DNA of 64,000 bases from Brachypodium distachyon (lineage: Eukaryota > Streptophyta > Magnoliopsida > Poales > Poaceae). Location: contig NC_016134.3 in assembly GCF_000005505.3 (NCBI RefSeq), positions 10,832,624 to 10,896,623 on the forward strand, given 5' to 3'. The position numbers and the translations under genes were made by a program. Every line of letters begins with the position of its first letter. The stretch's first letter is position 1. The notes under the pieces were generated by a model that was given only the letters and a program-made list of their open reading frames with translations, was not told the DNA's origin and made no database searches. Shown here piece after piece: positions 20,900 to 31,779 of this stretch.

Positions 20900-23800
20900 A
20901 GGAGCTCTAGATTGGCTAAACAGAACAAAACTACTTTTGTGGTAGTACAATTTTTCACCATATATTATTATTTGAACTAATAATTCCAGGTTGAAGACAA
21001 AATACTTGTTACAACAGAGCAGAAAGGGAGAGAAACAAAGCAATCCCGATGCGATAGAACGAGTTAAACGCATCCGAGCTGAATTTCAGAAGGAGCATAG
21101 ATATTCAGAGTGCAGAAAGGTGTGTTTTGATGAAGCAGAGATCTTGGAACATTCGAGTTCTCCACCGACTCCGGCAACCAGGAGGAGTGTGGGCTTGATC
21201 GCACGGATGGTGAAGGCATGTAGTGCCATCATCTTTTTTTCGAAAAACGCAAAGCTTGCGTCTCGATACTTGATAGAAAGAAAGTATTTACAAGCTCAAG
21301 AACAGGCCAACACAACCAATCACTCAAAACAAGAACACGACCAACGACCGCTAAACTATCATTACAACAACGCCACCAAACAACCGCATGATTAAATGTC
21401 AAAAACACAAAAGTAGAGGATAGCAAAGGCGCCGCGGCCCACCGGCCTCGCAGAACTCGAAGACAAGCCCGTGAGGCGTCTCGTCAACTACAGAAGCCTC
21501 GGGCGCCGATCGTCGCGCTCATCCCGAACATTGCGCCGCCATATCTGACCGCTCCCCTGTTGGTCATAACAAACGTCCAGCTTCGTCGGTCGATACCTGT
21601 CGAGTGCACCCATGCGACCAAGATGCCGCAGCACGGGATCCTCTGCTAACCACTAACCGTGCCGTCCAAGGTAGTGCACTTGCCCGATGCCAGTGTGCCC
21701 AAGGCCTGCTTGCTGGACCCAAGGCATATTCCGCGGGAACATACTCCAGCCAAGTGTTATCCTCCAAGAACAATGCCTCCAACAAGGGAACGACATCAAC
21801 AACGCCGCCGTCATCCGATTTGGCTAGCCAAATCTAAGTTTTCACCGGAAGGATTGGACCATAGGGATGGGGGTTGGTCGAGGCTCCTCGACGACGCCAC
21901 CAAGGAGGGAACGACACCCGAGAGCGTCGCTGTCGTCGGCACCAAAGAAGGTCAGGCTAGGTTTTCGCCCAGAGCACTACGACAAAACAAAAGTACCCGC
22001 GGCAACCTGCACAACACCAAAGTATAAGCAACGCCAACAACCGCACAAGTGCAAGAACCTGGATGGCCCACCGTCCGACCATCAAAGGCCACCACACATG
22101 GTGCACGCACCGGCCACAATCCCAACTCCGGAAGGAGTTGGCACATGGCCCAAATGGCCTGTGCACAAGCCAACCTAGACCCGTGGCAGGAACGCCCAGA
22201 TTTGCAGCTACCAGTGCACACGACAACACCCCAAGCTAGAGCTCGGCGAAGTGCCAGCTGCAAGGCATGGGGTGCCATCGGATGCGCGCCTCTGCTCGGC
22301 GAAGTGCCAGCTGCAAGGCATGGGGTGCCATCGGATGGGCGCAGAGGCGTGCGCCGCACAACCTGCAGCGCGACGCCTGCGACAACATCAGGCCACACAC
22401 CAACACCCGCCTCCCTCCGGGCACCGGCCAACCACGTGTGGCCAGCCAAGCCGGCCAAGACGCACCAAGCACGCCTCCTGAGCCATCTCCCGAGACCCCC
22501 CGTAACCTCCAACAGACCCACGAAAGCACGGAATGCCGCCCAGCAACAGCAGCGATGCACGTCGGAGCACCCTGCCGGCGCTGGTCGCCCTGTCCAACCG
22601 ACAGCGCAGCAGCGGTGCTCGCAGGACCAAGAAGCCGAACCTGAAGTCGTGCCCATGCCGCCACTGGTCGGAGCCCGCCCGCAGGAGTCGCGGCCGTGCC
22701 GCCGCAGACTGGGCCGCTGCCGGAATCAGGCTGCAGCGCGAGGACCGCGCGCCGGCACCCCAGGCCGCCACGCAGCTGGCCCCCGTGCCCGCGCCGCCAC
22801 CGGTCGGAGCCCTCCCGCCGGAGTCGTGGCTGCACCGCCGCAAACCGGGCCGCCGCGCGAGGCCGCGCGCTAGCACCGCGAGCCGGACCCAGGCCGCGGC
22901 GTATCTGGCCCCGTCGCACATGCCGCCGCGAACGCGAGAGAGAGGGGAGGGAAGAGGGGTGAGAGGAGGAGATGGGATGGCAGCGGCTGGAAGGCCTTGC
23001 CGCCGCCGCGGGCCGGCCGGCGGCCGCCGAAGGCAGCGGCAGGGAGAGGGATGGGCGGAGGAGGGGGTGGTTGGGGGTGGCGGCGGGGTATCGCCTGTGA
23101 GTCGTAGGAGCGGCTCGCGGGGCGTTAGGGTTTCGTTCCTTACCCCGATCGCGTTAACTTTTGCTTTCTGTAGTGCCATCATTCTGGTTTGGTTATCTCC
23201 AATATCCCACCGAGACAGTTACACCAATTTTTGGAACCATTGACAAAGCAATAATACGATTTATCAGGTAATGTGTTGTGAGATGGGAAGGGTGCAGGAG
23301 GTGCATTTTTATAGGCGCGCGGCACAATCGAACCAAAGAACAAAGTGAAATCTTGTCAGATCGGTAGCGCTCACATACTTTGCATTTGGTACGCATGCTG
23401 AACCAGGGTAGTTCTGCATGAGATCTATATCCTACTCCAGAATGGACCATAAGCTCGTGAGGGATTAATATGGTTCTAGATCATGTGCTCAGTTGGGAGA
23501 TCCATTCCAGAAATTTCTACCTTTTGAAATTATAACTATCTCAACTGATTTGCAGAACCTCTGTATCATTCAGTTACGTTGTACACATGCTGTACTATAT
23601 TCATGTAATGAAATTAATTGTGCCAAAAGAAACAGATCCATTGATGGCAAATGTTGAGCTCCTTTGAACAATATGGAGCATCTAGACTAGATATGCAAAC
23701 TATGCGAGAAGTACAGAACAATATGGTTCACTCTGATTATAACAATGTTGCTCAATGCAAGAAAAGAAAGACACAATTAGAACTCTTCTCGGAAGCATGA

Positions 23801-24475
23801 AAGGTTTATTTCTTAAACGAGAAAGCAAGACGATGGATGTGTCCTCTTATTCATTCTTATACTGCTTTAGGCTGGCTATATAGAACAAAAATATTTTTAT
23901 AGTACTACCATTGTTCACCGTGCATTATTTGGATTTATAATTCTAGCTCGAAGAGAACATGGGTGTCAAACTTAATTTGAACATGCATGCAACAAAATGA
24001 GTAAACCACGTTTGAATTGCATTTCAGATGGTGAGATGGAGAACAATCGCAACGCAGTAAGGCATTGTTTGAGGAGCTTGTAGCAAGCGCGTCCTCCACC
24101 AACTCGATCGGGCTACCGAGAGAAGTCTCCAAAAGCACCACTGTACGCCCCATGGAATGAATCATCAAGGCGTATGCTGCCATCATTGTAGTTTGGTCAT
24201 CTCCAATATCCCACCAAGTTGCACAAAATTGCCGAGCCGCGGACAAAGCAATAATACAATTTAGGTATGCGTTGTAAGATGGGAAATGTGCAGGACTTGC
24301 ACTGCATTTTTATAATTTATAGGCGCGCACAATAGAACCAAAGAAAGTGAAATCTTGTCGATCGGTAGGGTTCACATAGTTTGCATTTAGTACGCATGCT
24401 GAAGTAGGTTAGTTCTGCATGAGATCTATATCCTACTCACGAATGGACCATAGTAAGTTCGTGATGGATTAACTG
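20900..24475. repeat. Tandemly duplicated segment of unknown origin, first copy split by a LINE-like insertion
   Basis: Sequence at 20,900-21,232 plus 23,169-23,470 is matched by 23,870-24,475. Shared phrases include GCCATCATTCTGGTTTGG/GCCATCATTGTAGTTTGG, CTCCAATATCCCACC, GACAAAGCAATAATAC and TTCTGCATGAGATCTATATC. The minus strand has related short coding-like frames in the two copies (WWDIGDDQTTMMAAYALMIH at about 24,200), so a gene fragment is possible, but I do not recognise the family. Looser matches to this region also occur at 20,240-20,420 and 26,430-26,600. Confidence 0.65.
21233..23168 (-). mobile_element. LINE-like retroposon, internally compressed, 14 bp TSD
   Basis: 1,936 bp flanked by perfect 14 bp direct repeats TGTAGTGCCATCAT (21,219-21,232 and 23,169-23,182), with oligo(T) at the left end, so the element is on the minus strand with its A tail at 21,233. 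The 3' end reads CTATCAAGTATCGAGACGCA then a TTTTTCGAAAAAAA tail, typical of plant L1 ends. The other end (22,600-23,160) is very GC-rich, like a LINE or gene 5' leader. No endonuclease or RT domain is visible, so the middle is missing. Two internal tandem duplications occur: 53 bp period at 22,241, and about 135 bp around 22,653-22,880. Confidence 0.65.
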
Positions 24476-24687
24476 GTTAAATCCACATTATCCTTTATTC
24501 TAGGCTTGACTTAGGAAATTACCGTGTTTTGTTCAAAATAAAATTCTCACCGTCGCCGCTCCCTCCTCTCCGCCTCGCGACCTCCGGCGCCGCCCCACGG
24601 CGCTTCCCTGCCCCACGAGCCGCCCCGAAGAGCTGCCGTCCGAGCGCCGCCCACGATGCATCGTCCCGACCCACCCTGCCAGCCCAA
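24476..24687. other. GC-rich patch next to LTR-like copy 2
   Basis: A short GC-rich segment (24,545-24,687) with Pro/Arg-rich frames continues after the LTR-like insertion at 25,664-25,730, so it was one block before insertion. No domain is recognisable. Confidence 0.4.
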
Positions 24688-24692
24688 TGCCC

Positions 24693-25658
24693 TGTTGGAA
24701 TTTTAGGTTAGGCCCAAGGCCCAATCTAAAATTAATTCTTGGAAAATCTCAAAAGCCCATTCATGTAGTGGGATGAGGAAGTGAGAATAGTCTCACATTG
24801 CTAGTTTAGGGGGAGTTGGACCAATATATAAGGTATGTTGGTTCTCACCTCTTGAGCAAGTGAGCAAGGGAAATTCCTACGCTCGCCTCGCCTCGCGCTT
24901 CGTGGATCGAGTTTGAGTTCGAGCCTTGCCGGCCGTGCTTATCTTTTTGGCAGTCGGAATCCGTTGCGGACGCGTAACAAATCCCGATAATTGCCTATAT
25001 CAGAATCCTAGCCGTCACGCCCACGATCCAATCTCGTTGTTTGCTGCCAACTGCTGCTCCATCCCGTCGACCGCGTGCACAGATCGCCGGGAGAGCAGGC
25101 CTCCGGAACCTCGACCTTCGAGATCCTGCCCGAGAGACGGTCGATAAGGTTTTTGGGGAGCGTTCTCACGCGACTGCTCGCTTCTTCACGTCTCTGTTTC
25201 GTCGGCATCTTCATCACCGATGGCCGACGACCTCGGAGATCCCGCGGCTCAGGCTGCCGCTTTAGCTCAGCAGCAGCAGGCTGCACAACTCCAAGCACAG
25301 CAGCAGGCTGCCCAACTCCAAGCCCAGGCAACTGCTGCTGCACAGGCGCAAGCGCAGGCACTGGCCGCTGCTCAGGAGGTAGTCAAAGCTGCAGCTGCTG
25401 CCAGCGTGAACATCGACGCCACCGGACTCGTCACCGACCTCAACAAACAAACACAAGAAAAGAGCACAGCACCGTACGTAATCTGCTCTTTCTTGTTGAT
25501 TTTGATTAGTAGTTCTATTATTCATGCAGTGAAATTAGATGAGTTTTATTGCTGTGCTAGCTATTTAATTTGTCTAATTTGCATGATATAATGTGCTACA
25601 TGTTTTACATACTGCCTTTCTGATTAAATATTCATCGAAATTACCAAATTTATCAACA
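24693..25658 (+). mobile_element. Solo LTR-like element with internal Gln/Ala-rich ORF (copy 2)
   Basis: 966 bp, starts TGTTGGAATTTTAGG and ends TTTATCAACA, flanked by perfect 5 bp duplications TGCCC (24,688-24,692 and 25,659-25,663). This is the pattern of a solo LTR from a TGTTGG...CAACA retrotransposon. A TATATAAG box is near 24,824. An ORF starts with the ATG at about 25,220 and encodes MADDLGDPAAQ, then a roughly 50-residue Gln/Ala run. It ends at a consensus-like donor (GCACC|GTACGTAA, about 25,472). Copy 1 retains about 85 bp that is missing here (near 25,000). Confidence 0.8.
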
Positions 25659-25663
25659 TGCCC

Positions 25664-26649
25664 GTCGCGCCTCTCCCGACGCCCAGCACCACCGCCCCGA
25701 CAGCTTCCCAGCCACCGTCACGAGGCAATCGGTCTCAAGAAATAGGCTCTCATGTATGACTGACTCAACTTGGCAAGTTGCCATACACACCGATGATTTT
25801 ATTTGCTAGCTTATACAGAGGAATTGGAATACAAAGGATTGCAGCATACTAAATGCCAGTGCTGGCCAAAAAAAATAACTCACGCATCTCTCTAGCTGAC
25901 TTCGCGACTCACCACTCTCTTCATGACTATCACAACATCTTACCATCTTATCCTTAAACTATCCTTAAACTACTAAGTAACTTGAGGAAAAAGCAATTAA
26001 CGCTCTAGCACAACTAGCTAGCTTGCATGGAACATAACTAGTGCCATGCACAAAATTAGCATCTAATGCATGACACAACTAAGATGTTCAACTAATTTAT
26101 TTGTAACAAGATTAAACTTCAACAACTACTCCTCAACCTTGACAATGAGTTCAGTATCAAAACCTTTGGTACTTTGTCACTGGTAGACTCAATCCTCTCC
26201 CCATCTATTGCTGATTATGCTGCTGACGTGTTTTTAGTCCTGACTGGAAAGTGATAGCAGAGGAAAATGTTTGAGCTGGTTGAAAGTGAGTGTAGAAGAA
26301 AATGTTGTCCATGACATGATTTGTTTGTTTGCCTCCAAGATCTCATGAACTTGCCAAGCTAGTTGCACCATGTATCTCTATTCAATGACAGGGGAAAGGT
26401 GTCAAGATGTTAGGTATATATTTAAGCTTGCTCAATGAAGGAGAGAGATGTCAGATGACCACACAAATTTGGGATGATTTCGTCCATCACACGAAAGAGC
26501 TGAAGACTGTAACTTAGGCTTGCCTATTCTATTACCAATTTACCATAGGTAACATAAGTAAGCCAGTTTCAGTATGGTTCGCTCTGATTGTAAGCAATGT
26601 TGTTTAGTGTAAGAAGAACAAGAAAAAAATTACTTGTACCTCTAACTCT
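25664..26649. other. Intergenic, no gene seen
   Basis: AT-rich DNA. 26,270-26,600 resembles the downstream flank of F-box copy C (about 54,290) and scattered phrases near 20,240 and 23,720, indicating shared ancestry of these flanks. Confidence 0.4.
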
Positions 26650-27150
26650 CTAATTAAGACCCTGTAGATCCACTGCCGGTCGTCGTATCCAGACCGTAAT
26701 TAAACACCCAACGGCTCTTCGGTTTCGACATAGGCAAACATCCGGCAAATGCAGCCCTGGAAATCATGTACGAACTCACCAAGGTCCTTGTCTCCAATCT
26801 GCGCCACGAAGCCCTGCGAGTGCAACCTCGTCTGATTGCTCTCTGTCCTATGCCTATACAAGGGACACTTTTCACCCAAGAAAGAGTTATGCTTTTGTTT
26901 GTGCATCAGAATGTAGTCACCGGGGGCAAAGTGCGGCAGCACGAGATCCCCTTTCAGCCGGCACTTCTGCTGCCGTAGCCTAATGCACCCAAGTCTCCAC
27001 CTTTCGCCCTCCAATACCCACACCGTTATCGAGTCTTTGTCGACGACGGCCAGCCTTCCACGCACCTTTGTTAGGTGGCAGCTGGTGGGTTGGAAGGCCA
27101 CCATGAGCAGAGAATGGGTGTGACACTTTCATCCTTGAGGTCCAAGGACG
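26650..27150 (-). pseudogene. F-box gene copy B, C-terminal half only
   Basis: The minus-strand frame 26,700-27,104 encodes the family C-terminus: LTKVRGRLAVVDKDSITVWV, LPHFAPGDYILMHK and FAYVETEEPLGV. Just upstream (27,130-27,160) homology to copy C jumps from mid-gene to the promoter region (GGGCCTGTATACGTATTTGC), so the F-box and N-terminal half were removed by one internal deletion. No start codon or F-box remains. The C-terminal frame itself is open, which suggests the deletion is the main lesion. Confidence 0.8.
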
Positions 27151-27625
27151 TTTTTTTTCTAGGGAATTGGGCCTGTATACGTATTTGCTTCGGAGTTGGC
27201 ATTCTGCTAACTCTGTTCTCAACTTTGCTGGCGTTCCACAGGGCCGCTCAACGTCCAATTGTTGACAGAATACATTAAAATGGGCCGTATGGGCCCAGTG
27301 GTCGGCCAGCTAGGACAGGGAGCCCAGGAGGCTCAAATGTGACCGCCGAGGAAACTACATCGGTTCTCAAATAAGTGTACTCTTAGTTCTTGTTCCAAGT
27401 CAAATAGTTTAAAACTTGATCAACTTTACAGAAAAAGTTACAAAATTTTGGCACCAATTTAGTATTACTAGATCCGTATTGAAATATGATTGATCAATTT
27501 GTTTCCTGAAGTAGTGACATACAGTAGATATTTGCAGCATTGAAGAGTTCTAGTTCCGTGCCCTCATAAAAAAGAAAGGAGAAATCTCAGAAAAAAAAAT
27601 AAGAAAATAAAAAAGTAAAGTTATA
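27151..27625. other. Former promoter region of F-box copy B
   Basis: 27,160-27,345 and 27,505-27,570 match the upstream region of copy C (55,570-55,730 and 55,960-56,015). The interval 27,360-27,500 has no counterpart there and begins with Stowaway-like text (CTCAAATAAGTGTACTCTTAG), so it is probably a degenerate MITE. Confidence 0.5.
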
Positions 27626-29041
27626 CTCCCTCTGTCCAGAAAAGGATGTCGCGTCCTCCTCCACCTCCAGTGCAATTCATATTTTGCAAAAAACTCCCCC
27701 AAACGTCCGGATCATTTGAAATTTGGTATGCAAACCTGAAATTCAAAACCAAATCTTCCCATCGCGCTGCCCTCCGTCTTCGTCCCGCTGTCCTCGCGCC
27801 GCCGGAGGCCCGCAGAGCTCCTGCCAGCCTCCCGCCAGAGCACGCAGACGCGCAGATCCATCGTGCTGCCCCTCCGTGCCATCCGTCGCCTTCCCGCTGT
27901 CCTCGCGCCACCGGAGGCACGCGGAGCTCCCGCCGGCCTCCCGCCAGAGCTCGTGGATGCGCCCGGCGGCGGGCAGCCAGCCTGCTCGCCGAGCTCCATC
28001 CTTCGTCTTCAGCCGCCTCCGGAGTTCCCTCCTCCGCAGCTCCCTCGCCGTCTGTCAGCACTCCGTCGAGGACAAGGACCTGGACCTCTGAGGTCGCCGA
28101 GGACCTGGACGAGGTCGTCGCCTTCCTCTGAGGACGAGGACAAGGTCGCCGCCTTCCTCTGATCCTCAATTTCAATCCCTGCAAACTGCGTCGGGTTCAA
28201 TTTCACTGAACGAATTCTGAGTACAAGCAAAATCATCATCGTTGCTACAATTCAAACTGCAGAGACCCGACTACAAGGTGTACTGACCTACATAACACCT
28301 ACAAGGCTGTGTTTCCTCGGATTCCTCGAGAAGCTAATGCTAAGATTCCTCAAATCCTAGTTAGCTGTATCAACAAAAATAGACACCATGATCATCAAAA
28401 GTTGTTGCCCATGTATCAACAAGAAGCAAGCTGGATTCACCTGATATCGTATTGCTCGAAGTTGGTTAGATAAAAAGGCCTTCTTTTCTCATACTCCCAA
28501 AAGGAGCTTGCAGGAGATGGGGAACGAAACTTGCAGGAGATGGGGAACGACGAGGAAGAGGGCCCGACGGTCGTCGAACCACCCACTTCCGCGCCGCCGC
28601 CCACTTCCGCGCTGCCGCCCGCCATGGAGGACAAAGGTGGAAGCCACGGTGGAGGAGGCACCACCCGCCGCCCCCTGTCGCCTCACTCATCCCCATGCCC
28701 CTCCAGATTGAATCCAAGGTGGAGGAGCCACCGAGCCACCTCAATCTTCTGCTGCTGAACCAACTTCGAGGAGGAGCAGCGCGGCACGGGCGATGGGCGG
28801 CGGAGCGGTGCTGCACGGAGGCGCCAAATCATGTGAGAAGGCATCCGAATCGCAGGAGGAGGCTCGAGGGAGCAGCGCGGCGCAGGCGCAGGCGCGAGCG
28901 AGGCGCGGCGTGGGCGACGGGCAAGACGCGGAGACGATGCGGAGCGAGAGAAAGCAGGAGGACCGCGATGCTTGTCGGAGAAAACGCGAGAGGTTTTTTT
29001 TCGAAAAACACCACGCGACATTCTTTTATGGACAGAGGGAG
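27626..29041. mobile_element. Mariner/Stowaway-like element of 1.4 kb with GC-rich cargo
   Basis: Inverted termini: CTCCCTCTGTCCAGAAAAGG... at 27,626 and the complement of CTCCCTCTGTCCATAAAAGA... ending at 29,041. About 25 of 28 positions match, both continuing into ATGTCGCG. TA precedes the left end; the right TA is not seen. The interior (27,740-28,230 and 28,510-28,980) is GC-rich and contains a tandem duplication of about 110 bp (27,785-27,965), a gene-leader-like composition and no transposase. It looks like a non-autonomous element carrying captured host sequence. Confidence 0.65.
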
Positions 29042-29338
29042 CAGTTCTTTTCCCAGACCATTTTCCAGAACCGAATCCGAATCCTGACAGTGGTCGTGCA
29101 ATGGCCGCACAACCTTACTTTCCCGCTCTGACCCATGAGACAATTGAGCACACATGAACGCGTGTAACAAGTACGTAGCATCCCATCAGACGTTAGAACT
29201 AGCCATCGGTTTGGCGTATTGCCATCAATGTGCTTGGTTTATCTTCAATACCCCGTGCCATTCCTTCAATGTGTTCCAAGCCGTGCATGTGTATGTATGA
29301 TCTACCAATTCTATATGCATCCTCACAATCTGTTGCCA

Positions 29339-29900
29339 GACAAGAAAGCGGTGGGTTATGTATTTATATATAGGTGCCTATCGTTGTGAAATTACCCAGG
29401 AAACAACACTTTAGAAGCTCCATATGTTTGTACTTGGTAGGCGCCAAAAACATGTTGTTATATGCCACACCCTCTTTGACTAGAAATAGGAACATGACAG
29501 ATTGACCGTATTATTTTGCAGTACCGCTCTTTTACCTTTTCACTCGGATCACGTTTCCTTTTCTATGTCTATGAGCCTACAATTTTGGTACTCCGTACTA
29601 GGTTTGCATATAGCATGACAAGAACACCCTGGGTTATGTATTTATGTATAGGGAGTGTTCCCAGCTATCTGAAATTAACCAGAAAACAACACGGTTAGTA
29701 TGTCCGTTATATTAGTTTGTACTTGCAGACATGCCAAAAACATGACTTGGTACATACCACGACCTCTTTGACTAGAACAGACTGCATGATAGGAACATGA
29801 CAGTGTTATTTTGCAGTGCCGCTCTCTTACTTTCTTCACTCTGAAACACTTTTTTTTCTGTTTCTAGAAGCATACATTTTTGGTACGAGGTTTTTTATAT
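29339..29900. repeat. Two-copy tandem repeat, 278 bp period, with a third copy near 34.7 kb
   Basis: Copies start GACAAGAAAGCGGTGGG (29,339) and GACAAGAACACCCTGGG (29,617). Both contain ACATGACAG, TTTTGCAGT and the phrase CCTCTTTGACTAGAA. A third copy at about 34,660-34,845, with the same upstream phrase ATGCATCCTCACAAT, is cut by the MITE at 34,848. Confidence 0.75.
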
Positions 29901-29976
29901 AACATTTTTGGTTTGTTCAATTAGTTTTTTTTAGATTAGGTTAGAGATAGACAAGAGAAAGGAAGGAAATTAATTA

Positions 29977-30099
29977 TTTCCCAGTCCAACAAAAGATGTC
30001 TCAAGTTTGTTAAAATTTGAATGTATGTAGACATGACTTAGTATATAGATGCATTCAAATTTTGTTAAAGTTGAGACATCTTTTGTTGGACGGAGAGAG
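29977..30099. mobile_element. Stowaway-like MITE
   Basis: 123 bp foldback: the left arm CCAACAAAAGATGTCTCAAG pairs with the right arm GAGACATCTTTTGTTGG. It is flanked by TA at 29,975-29,976 and 30,100-30,101. Confidence 0.75.
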
Positions 30100-30318
30100 T
30101 AGATTTGGCTGAAGTAGATATAACATCTGACTTGACTTTGCACTTTGGTCATTTGGCACATCTCGTCTCAAAATAAAAAGTAAAGCGGGAGCAAATGATC
30201 AAATCTGCCCTCATGCAACCTCGCCATGGTGATTCTCTCCAATCGACGCCATGAAGTACAGCGAGACCAACTTCGGTGCATTTGCTCTCCATCCTAACTT
30301 TTCAAAAAAGATGATAAT

Positions 30319-30361
30319 TCTCGGTCTCTGCTACCGAAAAAAAAAACTCTCGGGCCTCTGC
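30319..30361 (+). mobile_element. Micro-insertion with oligo(A), tail TACCG-A(n)
   Basis: A 16 nt insert, TACCG plus ten A and C (30,332-30,347), lies between TCTCGGTCTCTGC and TCTCGGGCCTCTGC, direct repeats that differ by one substitution and one base of length. Confidence 0.55.
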
Positions 30362-30710
30362 ATCTGTTGATGTTTATGCACTATCCATACGAATCCAAGA
30401 GCCAAGGCAGCATTTCACCCACGACAAAGTTTTGAGCCAATCGTGCGTGCGTTAGGATGTACACGCTCTTCACATCTTTAGAATAAAATCCAGTTAGAAA
30501 AGGAAATCCAATAAGAGATGATACTAAATTCTTAACTCAAATTTACCCAAATATAAATGTATCTATTCTTAAAAAACGTCTAGATACATGTAATATTTCG
30601 ACAACAATTTAAGATCGAAGTAGTCACCATGGACGAAGTGTGGCAACGGGAGTGGTCAGCTAAACATGAATCACGGAAGTGTGTATCGGAAGGACGTGCC
30701 TATCTATCGA

Positions 30711-30932
30711 GCCGTTTGGTTTGAGCCCATGAATGTCTTTCAAAATTTGGTTGCCAAAATATTGGTTGAGAATTTTTTGTCCATGAGTTTGCCAACTTTG
30801 ATAAAAAAAATACAGTAGAGTTGGTAGTGGGTTTTTGATTTACCAAATAGTTGGCTCTCATCCAATAAAAACCAAATATTGGTCCAGACCAAATTTTTTG
30901 TAAGATAAGATTTGGTCACCATCCAAACGCCC
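30711..30932. mobile_element. Candidate MITE with GCCGTTTGG termini
   Basis: The left end GCCGTTTGGTTTG and right end CATCCAAACGCCC form an imperfect inverted repeat around AT-rich DNA containing palindromic TTTGGT/ACCAAA phrases. The target duplication is unclear. Confidence 0.5.
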
Positions 30933-31034
30933 AAACGCAATGTGCTGTAAACAGAATAAAAAAAGGCAACAGATCGACCCATTTCTTGAGGCCCAAACAA
31001 AAGGACGAAGTATCCGGTGAAAACCACCTCTACG

Positions 31035-31367
31035 GTGCAAACTGTGAAAACTCTATCGAAAATTTTTCAAAACATTCTAAAAAAAAGCACATATGTTAGA
31101 AAAGTGATGTTTTATATATGTATAAAATTTCAAGTCCAAACTCAATTTCGTTAGCAGCGAAAAAGACAAATTCTGCATGAATAGTGGTTTTTCAGTGTTT
31201 GACACTATTCATTGTAAATTTCTCTTTTTAATTTCTCCCAAATTCTTTTGATTTTTAATTTGAAATTTTGTAAGTTTGTAGAACATCACAGTCCCAACAT
31301 ATGATATTTTTTTAGAATTTTTTAAAACTTCTAAACGTGGTTTTTATGGAGTTCGTACGGTTTGCAC
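31035..31367. mobile_element. Candidate MITE with GTGCAAAC termini
   Basis: The left end GTGCAAACTGTGAAAACTC is complementary to the right end GAGTTCGTACGGTTTGCAC with a few mismatches. The interior is AT-rich with an inner palindrome around 31,180-31,210. 333 bp. Confidence 0.5.
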
Positions 31368-31779
31368 GAACGAGACTTTCATCGGATACTCCACCAAACA
31401 AAAGAAAACAAAAGAGAGTAAACACGACCATGAAACGCAGACGATCGTTGCAAAAAAAAGAAGAAGACGGCATCCCACCGAACGGCAAAATGTACCAATT
31501 AGCCTTTGAGCCGCAGCCCACCGTTCCGCAGCATTGCCTTCATCCTTTGAGCCGCAGCCCGCAGTCCCGCAAACTCTTGGCCCAGCCCAACCTACTACGT
31601 TAGTGCTTAGTGGGCTTGCCCTCAAAACAAAAAAGAATGTCAGTTAGGGTACCCCGAGCGCCCGAGCCTCCCTCTCTCCCACCCCAATAGCCGCCGCCGC
31701 CGCCTCCGATTCGGCTGTACATTCGCCGCCGCTGCAAATCAAGCGCCGCCCGCGGCAGCAGACGCGTTTCGTGCGGACC

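Noticed and set aside
22049..23243. Long open frames on both strands (235-275 codons) in the GC-rich part of the LINE-like insertion
   Set aside because: They occur in several frames at once, are Arg/Pro/Ala-rich and have no domain. This is expected from GC-rich DNA with few stop codons.
27621..28184. Open frames of 160-190 codons inside the Mariner-like element
   Set aside because: Overlapping frames on both strands with low-complexity composition and a tandem duplication. No start context or domain supports a gene.
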